From assembly GCF_001552355.1 (NCBI RefSeq), contig NZ_BCRA01000041.1, forward strand, positions 1-47,275: a DNA stretch of 47,275 nt, given 5' to 3'. The position numbers and the translations under genes are program-made. Below, piece by piece: positions 16,890 to 24,962 of this stretch; position 1 is the first letter of the stretch; every line of letters starts with the position of its first letter. The notes beneath the pieces were generated by a model that saw nothing but the letters and a program-made list of their open reading frames with translations, had not been told where the DNA came from and ran no database searches. Source of the stretch: Microbacterium resistens NBRC 103078 (GTDB taxonomy: Bacteria; Actinomycetota; Actinomycetes; Actinomycetales; Microbacteriaceae).

Positions 16890-17819
16890 TCACGGACGGG
16901 CGGCGGTGCGGTCGACGGCGGTGCGGACCAGCGCGGCCAGCGCGGCCGGGGCGGTCTCCTGGACGTTGTGGGACGCGTCCTGCTCGACGACGCGTGCTCC
17001 GGGGATCCGCGCGGCGAACGCGGCGGCGTCGGACTCCGTGACGAATCCCTGCGACGCGCGCACGAGGGTGAGCGGAGCCGTGACGGCGGCGAGGTCTTCC
17101 CAGCCGTCCTCCCCGAGGGCGGGGGCTGCTGCCGAGGCGTCCGTCCCTGTGGCCGGCGCGGCGAGGAGCTGAGCGGCGAGACGGGCGAAGTGGTGCTTCC
17201 ACTCGACACGGCCGTCGGCGCGGACGCGGGTGTTGAGGTACACGCCGCGTTCGGTGTCCTCCCGGCTTCCGCCCAGGCCGAACGCCATCGCCCGGTCCAC
17301 GAGCTCGTCGCGGGACGCGGCGTCCGTCTGCTCGTAGAACGTCCTCAGCACCGCCGGTCCGGCGTTCGTGTCGACGTCGGGGGTGATGTCGACGACGATC
17401 ACCTCCCGTACGAGATCGGGGTGCGAGGCCGCGAGGGCGGCGGCGGTGAGGCCGCCGAGCGACTGTCCGACGACGACCTGCGGCGTCCGCGTCCACGCAT
17501 CGAGCGCGACGGCGACGTCGGCGGCGAGCGTGCGGGCGGAGTAGTCGAGGTCGTCGCGCCAGGAGGAATCGCCGTGGCCGGCGAGATCGATCGCGATCGC
17601 CGGTTTCCCGAGTGCCAGGATGGTCGCGTCCCACGTGTGCGCGTTGAGCCCGGCACCGTGGAGGAAGGTGACTTCGGGGGCGTCGTCCCCGAAGCGGAGC
17701 GCGCTGAGGATGCGCCCGTCCGGGAGGGGGAGCGACGGCCGCGCCACCGACGGGACGCTCGCCCCGAGCGTGCGGGCCTGGGCGTCGAGGAAGGAGAACT
17801 CGGTGGTCTCGGTGGGCAC
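16890..17819 (-). CDS. Alpha/beta hydrolase
   Basis: A 309-residue enzyme with the oxyanion segment FLHGAGLNAHTWD (52-64), DLAGHGDSSW, the nucleophile elbow GQSLGG with Ser120, and the catalytic His in DASHNVQET near residue 285. Substrate unknown. I place the start at GTG 17819. On the minus strand CACAAT stands exactly six bases before it, matching the leaderless pattern of neighbours; the nearby ATG is in another frame. Divergent from the AhpD-like gene and just upstream of the importer operon. Confidence 0.85.
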   Translation of the reverse strand: MPTETTEFSFLDAQARTLGASVPSVARPSLPLPDGRILSALRFGDDAPEVTFLHGAGLNAHTWDATILALGKPAIAIDLAGHGDSSWRDDLDYSARTLAADVAVALDAWTRTPQVVVGQSLGGLTAAALAASHPDLVREVIVVDITPDVDTNAGPAVLRTFYEQTDAASRDELVDRAMAFGLGGSREDTERGVYLNTRVRADGRVEWKHHFARLAAQLLAAPATGTDASAAAPALGEDGWEDLAAVTAPLTLVRASQGFVTESDAAAFAARIPGARVVEQDASHNVQETAPAALAALVRTAVDRTAARP

Positions 17820-18005
17820 GCCCTCATTGTGCTCCCCCCGGAGCCCGCGAGCGAAATGTGAGAGCAAAGTGCGAAGAGAATACCTGTTCCCACCTTCACT
17901 ATGAGCGTTAGGATGTGAACATGGTTGTCGATCTGATTTTCGATGTGACGAACAATGTCGTTCCGCATCGGTCCCGGTGCGGGCGCGGGCGGGTACGCTG
18001 AGGCC

Positions 18006-18473
18006 ATGAGCGAGAAGCGTGTGCACCTGTCCCGGACCGAGCCGACGGCCTATCAGGCACTGGACGCCTTCTCGAACACGGTCGGGGACATCTGCCGGGC
18101 CAACGGCATCGACGACCGGCTGAAGGAGCTGGTCCTCATCCACTGCTCCCAGCTCAACGGCTGTGCGTACTGTGCACGGATCCACGTCGACCGGGCTCTG
18201 GCCGCCGGCGTCGACGTCGACACGCTCACGCAGCTGCCGACCTGGCGCGAGTCGGGCGTCTTCTCCGACCGCGAGCGCGCGGCTCTCGAGCTCGCCGAGG
18301 CGTTCACCTTCATCCACGACGAGGGGATCCCCGACGACGTGTATGACCGCGTGGGAAGCGTCTTCACGGAGAAGGAGTACGCGGCCCTCAGCTGGGCCTG
18401 CGTCTCGATCAACGCGTTCAACCGGATCGTCATCGCCGGGCGGTACCCGGTTCCTCCGCGCGAGGCGCGGTGA
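18006..18473 (+). CDS. Carboxymuconolactone decarboxylase / AhpD-family protein
   Basis: A 155-residue all-helical protein of the AhpD/CMD fold. It has the peroxidatic pair Cys53 and Cys56 in NGCAYCARIH with the conserved His60, and LELAEAFTFI after it. The CxxC-xxx-H motif means it probably acts as an alkylhydroperoxidase-like thiol reductase rather than a decarboxylase. TACGCT (17994-17999) is six bases before this ATG, so a leaderless message is likely and the frame upstream of it (ATG 17955) is not used. Its stop overlaps the GTG of the phosphatase gene. Confidence 0.88.
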   Translation: MSEKRVHLSRTEPTAYQALDAFSNTVGDICRANGIDDRLKELVLIHCSQLNGCAYCARIHVDRALAAGVDVDTLTQLPTWRESGVFSDRERAALELAEAFTFIHDEGIPDDVYDRVGSVFTEKEYAALSWACVSINAFNRIVIAGRYPVPPREAR

Positions 18474-19174
18474 CCGTCCTCGACGTCCCCGGCGCCGCGA
18501 ACGTCCGCGACGTCGGCGGGATCCCTGCCGGAGCCTCCCGGATCCGGCAGGGAATGCTCCTGCGCTCCGGGCACCTCTCCGGTCTGACGGCGCACGGGCG
18601 GGCGATCCTGCGCGATCGTGTGCGCCGCGTCGTCGACCTCCGCGACGACGACGAGGTCCGCTACCAGCCGTCCGCGCTCGTCGAGGTGCCGGTCACGCGC
18701 GTTCCGCTCTTCCATGGATCGGTCGCCTCCCTATTCGTGGAGGACGTGAGCCTGCCGACGATGTACCGCCGCCTCGTCGACGACGCCGCGGCGCGGATGG
18801 TCGAGGTGGCTCGTCTGCTCGCCGACGGGGAGCCGACGCTCGTGCACTGCACGGCGGGGAAGGACCGTACCGGCGTGAGCGTGGCGCTCGCCCTGTCCGC
18901 GGTGGGAGCGGACCGCGAGGCGGTGATCGCCGACTACGCGCTGACGGAGACGCTCATGCCGCCGGAGCACGTGCGGATGGTCGCCGAGCGGCTCCGTGCG
19001 CATCACCCGGACGCCCGCCACGCTCTCGCCCTGGCCACGGCGTCGCCGGCGCCGGTGATGCGCGACCTGCTCGTCCACGTGGACGAGCGCTACGGATCCG
19101 CTGCGGACTACCTGCTGGCCGCGGGGCTGACCCGCCGCGAGCTCGAGGCCCTGGGCGCCGCGCTGGTCGAGTGA
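18470..19174 (+). CDS. Tyrosine-protein phosphatase, PtpB-like
   Basis: A 234-residue phosphatase of the Tyr_phosphatase3 (MptpB-like) family. The N-terminal NVRDVGG (11-17), RSGHLSGL and VVDLRDDDEV are typical. The P-loop HCTAGKDRTG (126-135) gives the nucleophile Cys127 and the phosphate-binding Arg132/Arg133 region. Family members dephosphorylate tyrosine and sometimes phosphoinositides. It starts with GTG overlapping the AhpD-like stop by four bases, so the two are coupled; I know of no functional link. No secretion signal is seen. Confidence 0.88.
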   Translation: MTVLDVPGAANVRDVGGIPAGASRIRQGMLLRSGHLSGLTAHGRAILRDRVRRVVDLRDDDEVRYQPSALVEVPVTRVPLFHGSVASLFVEDVSLPTMYRRLVDDAAARMVEVARLLADGEPTLVHCTAGKDRTGVSVALALSAVGADREAVIADYALTETLMPPEHVRMVAERLRAHHPDARHALALATASPAPVMRDLLVHVDERYGSAADYLLAAGLTRRELEALGAALVE

Positions 19175-19192
19175 CCGAGGGACGAGGTCGAG

Positions 19193-19211
19193 CAAGGTAA
19201 GGCAACCCTTC
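19193..19211. promoter_or_regulatory. IdeR/DtxR iron-box candidate
   Basis: The 19 bases caaggtaaggcaacccttc match the consensus TWAGGTWAGSCTWACCTWA at 15 of 19 positions by my count. The site lies just upstream of TAAGCT (19221-19226), the probable -10 of the SIP-like gene, in place of its -35. Iron-loaded IdeR would therefore repress that gene. Confidence 0.55.
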
Positions 19212-19235
19212 TTCGGGTGCTAAGCTGAAGGCACG

Positions 19236-19721
19236 ATGACTCCCCGCACTGCCCTCGCCACGAAGCCCCGCGCCCAGCGCCGGGCGTCTCGTCGCCCTCA
19301 GGTCCAGCACCTGATCACGGCCGACGAGCACTCCCTCGTGGAGCTGGAGGCGCTGCTGGCCACTCTGCCGCTGTGCACGACGGGGCGGATCTTCGTCGAG
19401 GTGCCGGACGCGGACTCCATCGTGCTTCTGTCCGCACCGCCGCGGATGACGATCTCCTGGCTGCCCCGTGCATCCCGCTCGGGCGCTCCGGGAACCGGAC
19501 GCCGTTGCGCTCCGGGAGCCGCCGTCTCCCGTGCGGCGATCGCCTGGGCGGATGAGATGCTCTGCGTCGGCGACACGGATGCCGCCGCCTCGCTTCCCAC
19601 GCGCATCACCCTGCTCGGCGGGTTCGTCGGCACGGCCGACATCGTGGATCACCTCACCGGGCGCCTCGGCGTCGAGCGGGCGGCCATCGACGCGCCGGAG
19701 CGCTTCTCCCGGCTGGTCTGA
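19236..19721 (+). CDS. SIP-like (siderophore-interacting protein domain) protein
   Basis: A 161-residue protein. It has a basic N-terminus and ITADEHSLVELEALLATLPLCTTGRIFVEV, which resembles the C-terminal NAD(P)H-binding half (SIP domain) of siderophore-interacting ferric reductases. The N-terminal FAD-binding half is absent, and the length fits the stand-alone SIP-domain proteins found in Microbacterium. A role in iron release is possible but not shown. The iron-box candidate just upstream supports an iron link. Confidence 0.65.
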   Translation: MTPRTALATKPRAQRRASRRPQVQHLITADEHSLVELEALLATLPLCTTGRIFVEVPDADSIVLLSAPPRMTISWLPRASRSGAPGTGRRCAPGAAVSRAAIAWADEMLCVGDTDAAASLPTRITLLGGFVGTADIVDHLTGRLGVERAAIDAPERFSRLV

Positions 19722-19732
19722 GCTCGGACGAC

Positions 19733-20191
19733 TCAGTCGTTGCGAGCGCGCCGCGGCAGGTAGTTCCCGTCCTCCAGGCCGGCTTCGATCTCGAAGCGGT
19801 TGCGCAGCGGGTCTCTCCCGGCGAAGAGGTACAGCACCGGCATGAGGAACCCGTAGCGGAGCCACTGGGTGCGGTGCACGGCCTCGTGGCGCAGCAAACG
19901 CTCGTCCGGCTCGGCGTCGCCGGTCAGGAAGCAGCCGCCGACGCACACGCCGCCGCGGGCGAAGGTCCACGAGGGCATGCCGCGGAAGACCCACAGGCCC
20001 CCGCGCCGTTCCACGGGGCCGGTGCTCCACAGGCCGCCCCACACCCACCCGACGGCCGTGCCCCAGAGGTAGCCGAGCCGGCTGAGCGGGGAGCGCAGCA
20101 GGACCGAGGGGATCCTCGCGTCGAATCGGCGCCCGCGCGCGAGGACGTCCGCCGCCTCTCGGCGCACCGAGTCCGGATCGGTCCGCGTCAC
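19733..20191 (-). CDS. Conserved actinobacterial protein with HExxHxxQ motif
   Basis: A 152-residue protein of unknown function. It contains one weakly hydrophobic segment rich in Trp and Gly (YLWGTAVGWVWGGLWSTG, 41-58), then LLRHEAVHRTQW with His102, Glu103, His106 and Gln109. That is the zincin-like HExxH motif followed by Gln, as in DUF4157 and related peptidase-like domains. After it come FAGRDPLRNRFEIEAGLEDG. Homologues I recall are sometimes labelled Fe-S oxidoreductase, without visible cysteine clusters to justify it. GTG 20191 overlaps the stop of the arginase-like gene (GTGA). Confidence 0.6.
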   Translation of the reverse strand: MTRTDPDSVRREAADVLARGRRFDARIPSVLLRSPLSRLGYLWGTAVGWVWGGLWSTGPVERRGGLWVFRGMPSWTFARGGVCVGGCFLTGDAEPDERLLRHEAVHRTQWLRYGFLMPVLYLFAGRDPLRNRFEIEAGLEDGNYLPRRARND

Positions 20192-21015
20192 GCGAGTGCG
20201 CCGATCAGTCGGAGGATCGCGCCCATGTCGTCGACCGCGGCCAGCGGCGACCGCGGAGCGAATCCGGCGATCGTCGCCCCGGCGAGGGGGAGCTGCGCGC
20301 GCAGGCCGCGCAGGGCCGCGACGAGGTCGGCGACCGCGAGGCCGAAGGGGGCGGGATGGGAGATCCCGGCGAGCTCGGCGGGGTCGATCACGTCCACGTC
20401 CACGTGGACGTAGACGCGGGATGCTCCGGTGTCGGCGACCGCCTGGGCGAGGGCACTGGCGTCCTCCAGCGTCGAGAGCTCGGTGATCCCGGAATCGTCG
20501 AGGAACCGGCGTTCCGGTTCGTCGATCGCCCGCGCTCCGACGAGCACGATGCGCTCGGGAGCGATGCCCGAACGCGCGGGAAGCGGGGAAGTCGCGTCGC
20601 CGAGGATCGCGCGGAGGGACATGCCGGAGAACGCCCCGGACGGGGAGGACGACGGCGTGTGGAGGTCGGGGTGCGCATCGCACCAGACGATCGCGACGTC
20701 GTCCAGGCCGCCGGGCAGGGCGTCGACGGCGGCGACCGAGACGCTGCAGTCGCCGCCGATGACGATCGTCGGCTCGTCGGCGGTCCCGGATCCCGGCTGG
20801 GTCAGGACGTCCCGCATGAGCTCCTGGGTCCGGCGCAGGCTGCTCAGCCGGTGCACGGCCGTGCCCTGAGCGTCACCGGCCTCCAGAGGGACGTCGAGGA
20901 GGGTGGTGGCCGCCCGAGGGAGGTCCCCGGCGATGGCGGCGGCTCCGTCCGTGAGGAGCATGGCGCGGGGAGCGGGGGAGCCCTGCCACTGCGGGACGAC
21001 GAGGAAACGGGACAT
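20188..21015 (-). CDS. Arginase/agmatinase family ureohydrolase
   Basis: A 275-residue manganese hydrolase. The three metal motifs are present: GGDCS (87-91; Asp89, with Cys where GGDHS is usual), DAHPDLH (113-119) and DVDVIDP (206-212). It would cleave the guanidino group of arginine or a related compound to urea. The short length, Cys in the first motif and lack of a classic arginine-site segment put it among the less-characterised actinobacterial arginase-like proteins. A start at ATG 21015 is clear. It is coupled to the HExxHxxQ gene by a four-base overlap. Confidence 0.82.
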   Translation of the reverse strand: MSRFLVVPQWQGSPAPRAMLLTDGAAAIAGDLPRAATTLLDVPLEAGDAQGTAVHRLSSLRRTQELMRDVLTQPGSGTADEPTIVIGGDCSVSVAAVDALPGGLDDVAIVWCDAHPDLHTPSSSPSGAFSGMSLRAILGDATSPLPARSGIAPERIVLVGARAIDEPERRFLDDSGITELSTLEDASALAQAVADTGASRVYVHVDVDVIDPAELAGISHPAPFGLAVADLVAALRGLRAQLPLAGATIAGFAPRSPLAAVDDMGAILRLIGALA

Positions 21016-21037
21016 GATCCTTCTCCCTGGATCGAAG

Positions 21038-21068
21038 CGGGGAGGGCCCCTGTCGGGAGCCCTCCCCG
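21038..21068 (-). terminator. Terminator hairpin after pspA
   Basis: A perfect 10-bp stem (cggggagggc at 21038-21047 with its complement at 21059-21068) and an 11-base loop, 22 bases after the PspA stop on the minus strand and just before the arginase-like start. No T-run. Confidence 0.65.
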
Positions 21069-21089
21069 TCGTGGGTGCGGCGGAGGACC

Positions 21090-21833
21090 TCAGTCCTCGA
21101 TCGCGGCCTGCGGCTTGGGCGCGCCGCCGGCCTTCAGCTCGGCCAGGCGCGCCTCCACCTCGGTGAGCTCGCCGAGGTCCTCGAGGCTCTCGAACTGCGC
21201 GTCGATCGACGAGGCGGCGATCTCGGCCTTGCCCTGGGCGATCGCCTCCTGACGACGGATCTTGTCCTCGAAACGGCCCAGCTCGCTGGTCGGGTCCAGG
21301 ACGTTGATGGAGCCCACGGCCTCCTGCACCTTGGTCTGCGCCTCGGCGACCTTGGCGCGGGCGAGCAGCTCGCTGCGCTTGTTCTTCAGCTCCTCGAGCT
21401 TCTGCTTCATGCCGTTGAGGCCGCTCTTGAGCTTGTCGACGATCTCCGTCTGCGACGCGATCTGCGGCTCGGCGGCCTTCGCCTCGCGCTCCGAGCTGAT
21501 CTGGCGCTGCAGGGCCACCTTGGCGAGGTTGTCGAACTTGTCCGCGTCTGCGGCGCTGCCCGAGGAGCGCAGCTCGTCGGCCTTGCGGCTGGCGGCGAGG
21601 GCCTTGTTGCCCCACTCCGCCGCGGCCTGGACGTCCTCTTCGTGGTCCCGCTCCAGCAGGCGCAGGTTGCCGATCGTCTCGGCGATGGCCGACTCGGCGT
21701 CGGCGATGTTGTTGGTGTAGTCGCGCACGAGCTGGTCGAGCATCTTCTGCGGGTCCTCGGCCGAGTCGAGGAGCGCGTTGATGTTCGCCTTCACCAGGGT
21801 CGAGATGCGACCGAAGATCGACTGCTTGGTCAT
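21090..21833 (-). CDS. pspA: PspA/IM30 family membrane-stress protein
   Basis: A 247-residue, almost fully helical and charged protein. IFGRISTLVKANINALLDSAEDPQKML at the N-terminus is the family signature: an amphipathic helix that binds the membrane, then the DP motif. Long coiled coils follow (about 25-225), ending in LAELKAG. Such proteins polymerise on stressed inner membranes as ESCRT-III-like scaffolds. The start is ATG 21833. It lies 54 bases after the TPM-domain gene on the same strand; both probably share one message. No PspBC or ClgR partner is visible. Confidence 0.92.
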   Translation of the reverse strand: MTKQSIFGRISTLVKANINALLDSAEDPQKMLDQLVRDYTNNIADAESAIAETIGNLRLLERDHEEDVQAAAEWGNKALAASRKADELRSSGSAADADKFDNLAKVALQRQISSEREAKAAEPQIASQTEIVDKLKSGLNGMKQKLEELKNKRSELLARAKVAEAQTKVQEAVGSINVLDPTSELGRFEDKIRRQEAIAQGKAEIAASSIDAQFESLEDLGELTEVEARLAELKAGGAPKPQAAIED

Positions 21834-21887
21834 GGGCGTTTCCTTTCGCATTGCGGTTCGTGCTTGTGGGTCAGGGACAGGACAGGG

Positions 21888-23915
21888 TCAGAATCGGCCT
21901 CCGCTGGATCCGGAGTGGCTGCCGCCGCCTCCTCCGCCGAAGCCGCCGACGGAGAAGCCTCCGCCGCCTCCGCCGCCTCCGCCGAAGAAGCCGCCGCTGC
22001 TTCCGCTGCTGCCGCCCCCGCCGAAGAGTCCGCCGCCGCCACCGCCGCCCCAGCCTCCGCCGCCGCGGTTTCCCGAGGCGCGGCCGATGAGAATGCCGCC
22101 GAGAAGAGCGCCGAGGGTGTCGTCGTTTCCGCGCCCGCCGCCACCGCCCCACGGGCCGTCGTCCCAGGCGTTGACGTCCTGCTGCGCCTGTCGGAGCGCC
22201 TCGGTGGCGAGGCTGTCGGCGCGCTGAGCCAGCGCCAAGGCCGCGACCGGGTCCCCGTCGGCGGCGCTGCGGGCCTGGTCGCGGACGGTCTGGGCCTCGG
22301 CGAGCCGGGTGCGGGCCGCCGAGCTGATCGCGCCGCGGCGGCTGCGGATGAAACCGTCGGCGGACGCGATCTGCGCGTCGGCACGCTGGATCGTGCTGCC
22401 GAGCACACTGCGCGCGTGCGCGATCTTCGCCTGCTCGTCGCGGACATGCTGGATGACGGCGTCGAGTGCGTCGTTCGCGGCGTCGAGCACGCGCAGAGCC
22501 GTGAGCGGGTCGCGCCCGGAGGAGCCGAGCAGCGCCTGGGCCTGTGCGACCTGGCCTCGGGCCACGTCCATCGCACGGGCCACGGACCCGTCCGCGTCCG
22601 GCAGGCTCTGTGCCGTCTGCAGATCCTGCTGGATCTCGGCGAGGAGGCCGGTGGTGCCGTCGTCGGCGGTCTTGAGGTCCGTCGCGAGGCGCTCGACCGC
22701 GTCCTCCAATTGCGTCGCCTGCTGCACCGCGCCCTCGGCGGCACGGATCGACACGGCGGCGTCGCCCGTCTCGCCGGCCGTGATCTGCTGCTCCGCGGCC
22801 TGGATCTGCTGGTCCGTGAAGGACAGACGCGAGCGTGCCTGTGCGGGGTTGTCGGTGACAGCGGAGACGGCCGTCGCGGCATAGGTGGCCGTCAGGGTCG
22901 CGAGGATCTGCTCCGCACGGTCGATCTCCGCCCCCGCGGCGGCGCGGAGGCGGCGGACGTTCTCCAGCGCCTCGGGCGCGTTCTGCTCGAGCTTCCGCAG
23001 CGCGTCGAAGTCGGCCTTGCGCTCCTCCAGGACCTGGGTCGACTCCGAGCAGAGCTGGATGATCCGCTGGTTCCACTCCAGCCGCTGGGCGTCCGTGTCG
23101 GGGATCTCGTCGTCGAGCTTCTGCTTCAGGGAGAACGCCTCGTCCAGGTTCTTTCGCGAGGTCTGCAGAGCCGTCAAGAACTCGCCGATGACCTCGTCGC
23201 CGAACTGTGCCCTGGCGTACTCCATCTCCTGCTCGCTCATGCGGACCACGTCGTCGGTCCGGACGAGCGCGACGCCGGCCTGCTGGGCGAGGTCGGCGAT
23301 TTCCTGCTCCTTGCGGGCGCGCTCCGCAGCCCGTCGGCGAGCGCGGCGGACGAGGACCACGATCACGATGATGACGACAGCGACGAGGGCGACGATGCCG
23401 ATGATCGCCCAGGTCGTCGCCGCGCGGGCCGGAGCATCGACCAGCATGTCCTGCACCTTGTCGGCGCCGGCGGTGACGGCGCCGGCCCAGTCGCTTTCCC
23501 GAAGCGCCGGGAGCATCGCGTCGGTGATCTTCTCGCGGTCGGCGACCGAGATCGGGCCGTCCCGCGTCGGGCCGGCGATGGCGAACGTCCGCCCCTCGGT
23601 CGCGATCCCGACGAGGTACTGGCGGGAGTTGAAGCCGTTGCCGTTCGCCGTCGCGGCCACCCAGTCGACGTTGTCGGACGGGTTCGTGAACTCCGGGACG
23701 AAGACGACGAAGAGCTCGGCGCCGGCCTGGTCAGCCAGTTCGGCCAGCCGCGCCTCCGCGGCGTCCTCCTGCGCGGGCGTGAGCACGCCGCTGACGTCGG
23801 TGACGTGCCCCTCGTCCAGGCGCCCGGGATCGGTGGCCGACGCCGCGGACGCGAACGTCCCCGACACGAGGAATGCCAGCACCAGGCCGACCACGATCGT
23901 CCAGCGCGCCCGCAT
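21888..23915 (-). CDS. TPM-domain membrane protein with coiled coil and Gly-rich tail
   Basis: A 675-residue protein. Residues 1-28 are a signal peptide. The TPM domain (about 38-160) carries VSGVLTPAQEDAAEARLAEL and QYLVGIATEGRTFAI. One membrane helix lies near 167-190. A long charged coiled-coil region extends to about 580, and the C-terminus is Gly-Ser rich (GGGGWGGGGGGGLFGGGG type). TPM proteins act in photosystem repair in plants and in unclear membrane functions in bacteria. Pairing with PspA is recurrent in actinobacteria. On the minus strand TAGACT (23959-23954) is a likely -10, and a short perfect hairpin sits at the 5' end of the message. GGAGGGAGC lies ahead of the ATG. Confidence 0.88.
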   Translation of the reverse strand: MRARWTIVVGLVLAFLVSGTFASAASATDPGRLDEGHVTDVSGVLTPAQEDAAEARLAELADQAGAELFVVFVPEFTNPSDNVDWVAATANGNGFNSRQYLVGIATEGRTFAIAGPTRDGPISVADREKITDAMLPALRESDWAGAVTAGADKVQDMLVDAPARAATTWAIIGIVALVAVVIIVIVVLVRRARRRAAERARKEQEIADLAQQAGVALVRTDDVVRMSEQEMEYARAQFGDEVIGEFLTALQTSRKNLDEAFSLKQKLDDEIPDTDAQRLEWNQRIIQLCSESTQVLEERKADFDALRKLEQNAPEALENVRRLRAAAGAEIDRAEQILATLTATYAATAVSAVTDNPAQARSRLSFTDQQIQAAEQQITAGETGDAAVSIRAAEGAVQQATQLEDAVERLATDLKTADDGTTGLLAEIQQDLQTAQSLPDADGSVARAMDVARGQVAQAQALLGSSGRDPLTALRVLDAANDALDAVIQHVRDEQAKIAHARSVLGSTIQRADAQIASADGFIRSRRGAISSAARTRLAEAQTVRDQARSAADGDPVAALALAQRADSLATEALRQAQQDVNAWDDGPWGGGGGRGNDDTLGALLGGILIGRASGNRGGGGWGGGGGGGLFGGGGSSGSSGGFFGGGGGGGGGFSVGGFGGGGGGSHSGSSGGRF

Positions 23916-23930
23916 GCTCGCTCCCTCCGC

Positions 23931-23946
23931 GGAGCCGTGCGGCTCC
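23931..23946 (-). promoter_or_regulatory. Hairpin at the 5' end of the TPM-pspA message
   Basis: GGAGCCG-TG-CGGCTCC, a perfect 7-bp stem with a 2-base centre, lies 8-23 bases after the predicted -10 hexamer and 16 bases before the TPM start codon. It could stabilise the message or serve as a protein site. Confidence 0.4.
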
Positions 23947-24091
23947 GGTTGCGAGTCTATTCACAGGCCTCCGACAGCGGGTAGCGGACTCGAGCGCTCT
24001 CAGCGAACGCATCGTCGCCGCCGACGCCCCCGGGGCCCGTCTCCGCGTGGGCGGCCAGGGAAAGCCCCGGTGCGAACCTAGGCTGGTCGGG

Positions 24092-24931
24092 ATGGACGAC
24101 AGGTACGGATCGGACGTCCTTGCCGCTGGCTGGCGGGACAAGGGCGCGAAGAAGGCGACGGACGTCGCGGCGGAGAAGGACCTCGTCGTCGAGGTCGCGG
24201 TCGACGGGTTCTGCGGGGCGATCACCCGGGTCGAGGGCGGCCTGGTCGAGCTCGAGGACTGGAAGGGGCGCCGGCGGGCGTTCCCCCTCGGCGGCGGCTT
24301 CCTGATCGACGGCGAGCCCGTCCGGCTCGTGATGCCGGCGGCGAAGGCATCGGGACCGAAGCGCACGGCGTCGGGCTCGTTCGCCGTCGCCGACCAGCGC
24401 GCCCGCGCCGCGCTGCCCAGCCGCATCCTCGTCGAAGGGCGCCACGACGCCGAACTGGTCGAGAAGGTGTGGGGGGACGACCTCCGGGTGGAGGGCGTCG
24501 TCGTCGAGTACCTGCAGGGAATCGATCTGCTCGACGACCTCCTCGCCGCCGAGCCGCCGAGTCGATCCCGCCGCTACGGCGTGCTGGTGGACCACCTGGT
24601 GGCCGGGTCGAAGGAGTCGCGCATCGTCGACCGCATCCTGCAGGGCCCGCACGGCGCGCACCTGCGGATCGTCGGGCATCCCTACATCGACGTCTGGCAG
24701 TGCGTGACGCCCGCGGCGATGGGCATCCGCGCCTGGCCGCAGATCCCTCGGGGCACGGACTGGAAGACCGGGATCTGCCATGCGTTCGGCTGGCCCGCCG
24801 AGACGCAGGCCGACATCGCGCACGCGTGGAAGCGGATCCTGTCGAGAGTTTCCAGCTACCGTGACCTGGAGCCCTCCCTGCTCGGCCGGGTGGAGGAGCT
24901 CATCGACTTCGTCACCGAGCCGACCGGCTGA
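24092..24931 (+). CDS. DUF3097 family protein
   Basis: A 279-residue protein conserved in actinobacteria. It begins MDDRYGSDVLAAGW, has a small beta-rich part with WKGRRRAFPL, then a Toprim-like half: ILVEGRHDAELVEKVWGDDL (Glu in VEGRHD), VVVEYLQGIDLLDDLL, YGVLVDHLVAGSKES and VGHPYIDVWQ. The VEGxxD...VDHLxxGSKE layout resembles the Toprim fold of topoisomerases and primases, so nucleic-acid work is plausible but unproven. TAGGCT (24079-24084) lies seven bases before this ATG, favouring a leaderless message. Confidence 0.85.
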   Translation: MDDRYGSDVLAAGWRDKGAKKATDVAAEKDLVVEVAVDGFCGAITRVEGGLVELEDWKGRRRAFPLGGGFLIDGEPVRLVMPAAKASGPKRTASGSFAVADQRARAALPSRILVEGRHDAELVEKVWGDDLRVEGVVVEYLQGIDLLDDLLAAEPPSRSRRYGVLVDHLVAGSKESRIVDRILQGPHGAHLRIVGHPYIDVWQCVTPAAMGIRAWPQIPRGTDWKTGICHAFGWPAETQADIAHAWKRILSRVSSYRDLEPSLLGRVEELIDFVTEPTG

Positions 24932-24962
24932 GCCCGCGTCTGCGCCCGGATACCCTGGAGGG

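Noticed and set aside
14363..17041. 892-codon plus-strand frame across the permease and binding-protein genes
   Set aside because: It spans several well-recognised minus-strand genes, and its composition (Glu/Asp/His/Gly rich) is that of antisense GC-rich DNA.
17921..18001. 26-codon frame MVVDLIFDVTNN... before the AhpD-like gene
   Set aside because: No ribosome site or family; the region looks like an AT-richer divergent promoter.
21075..23984. 969-codon plus-strand frame opposite pspA and the TPM gene
   Set aside because: Low-complexity, no fold or motif; explained by strand complement of the coiled-coil genes.
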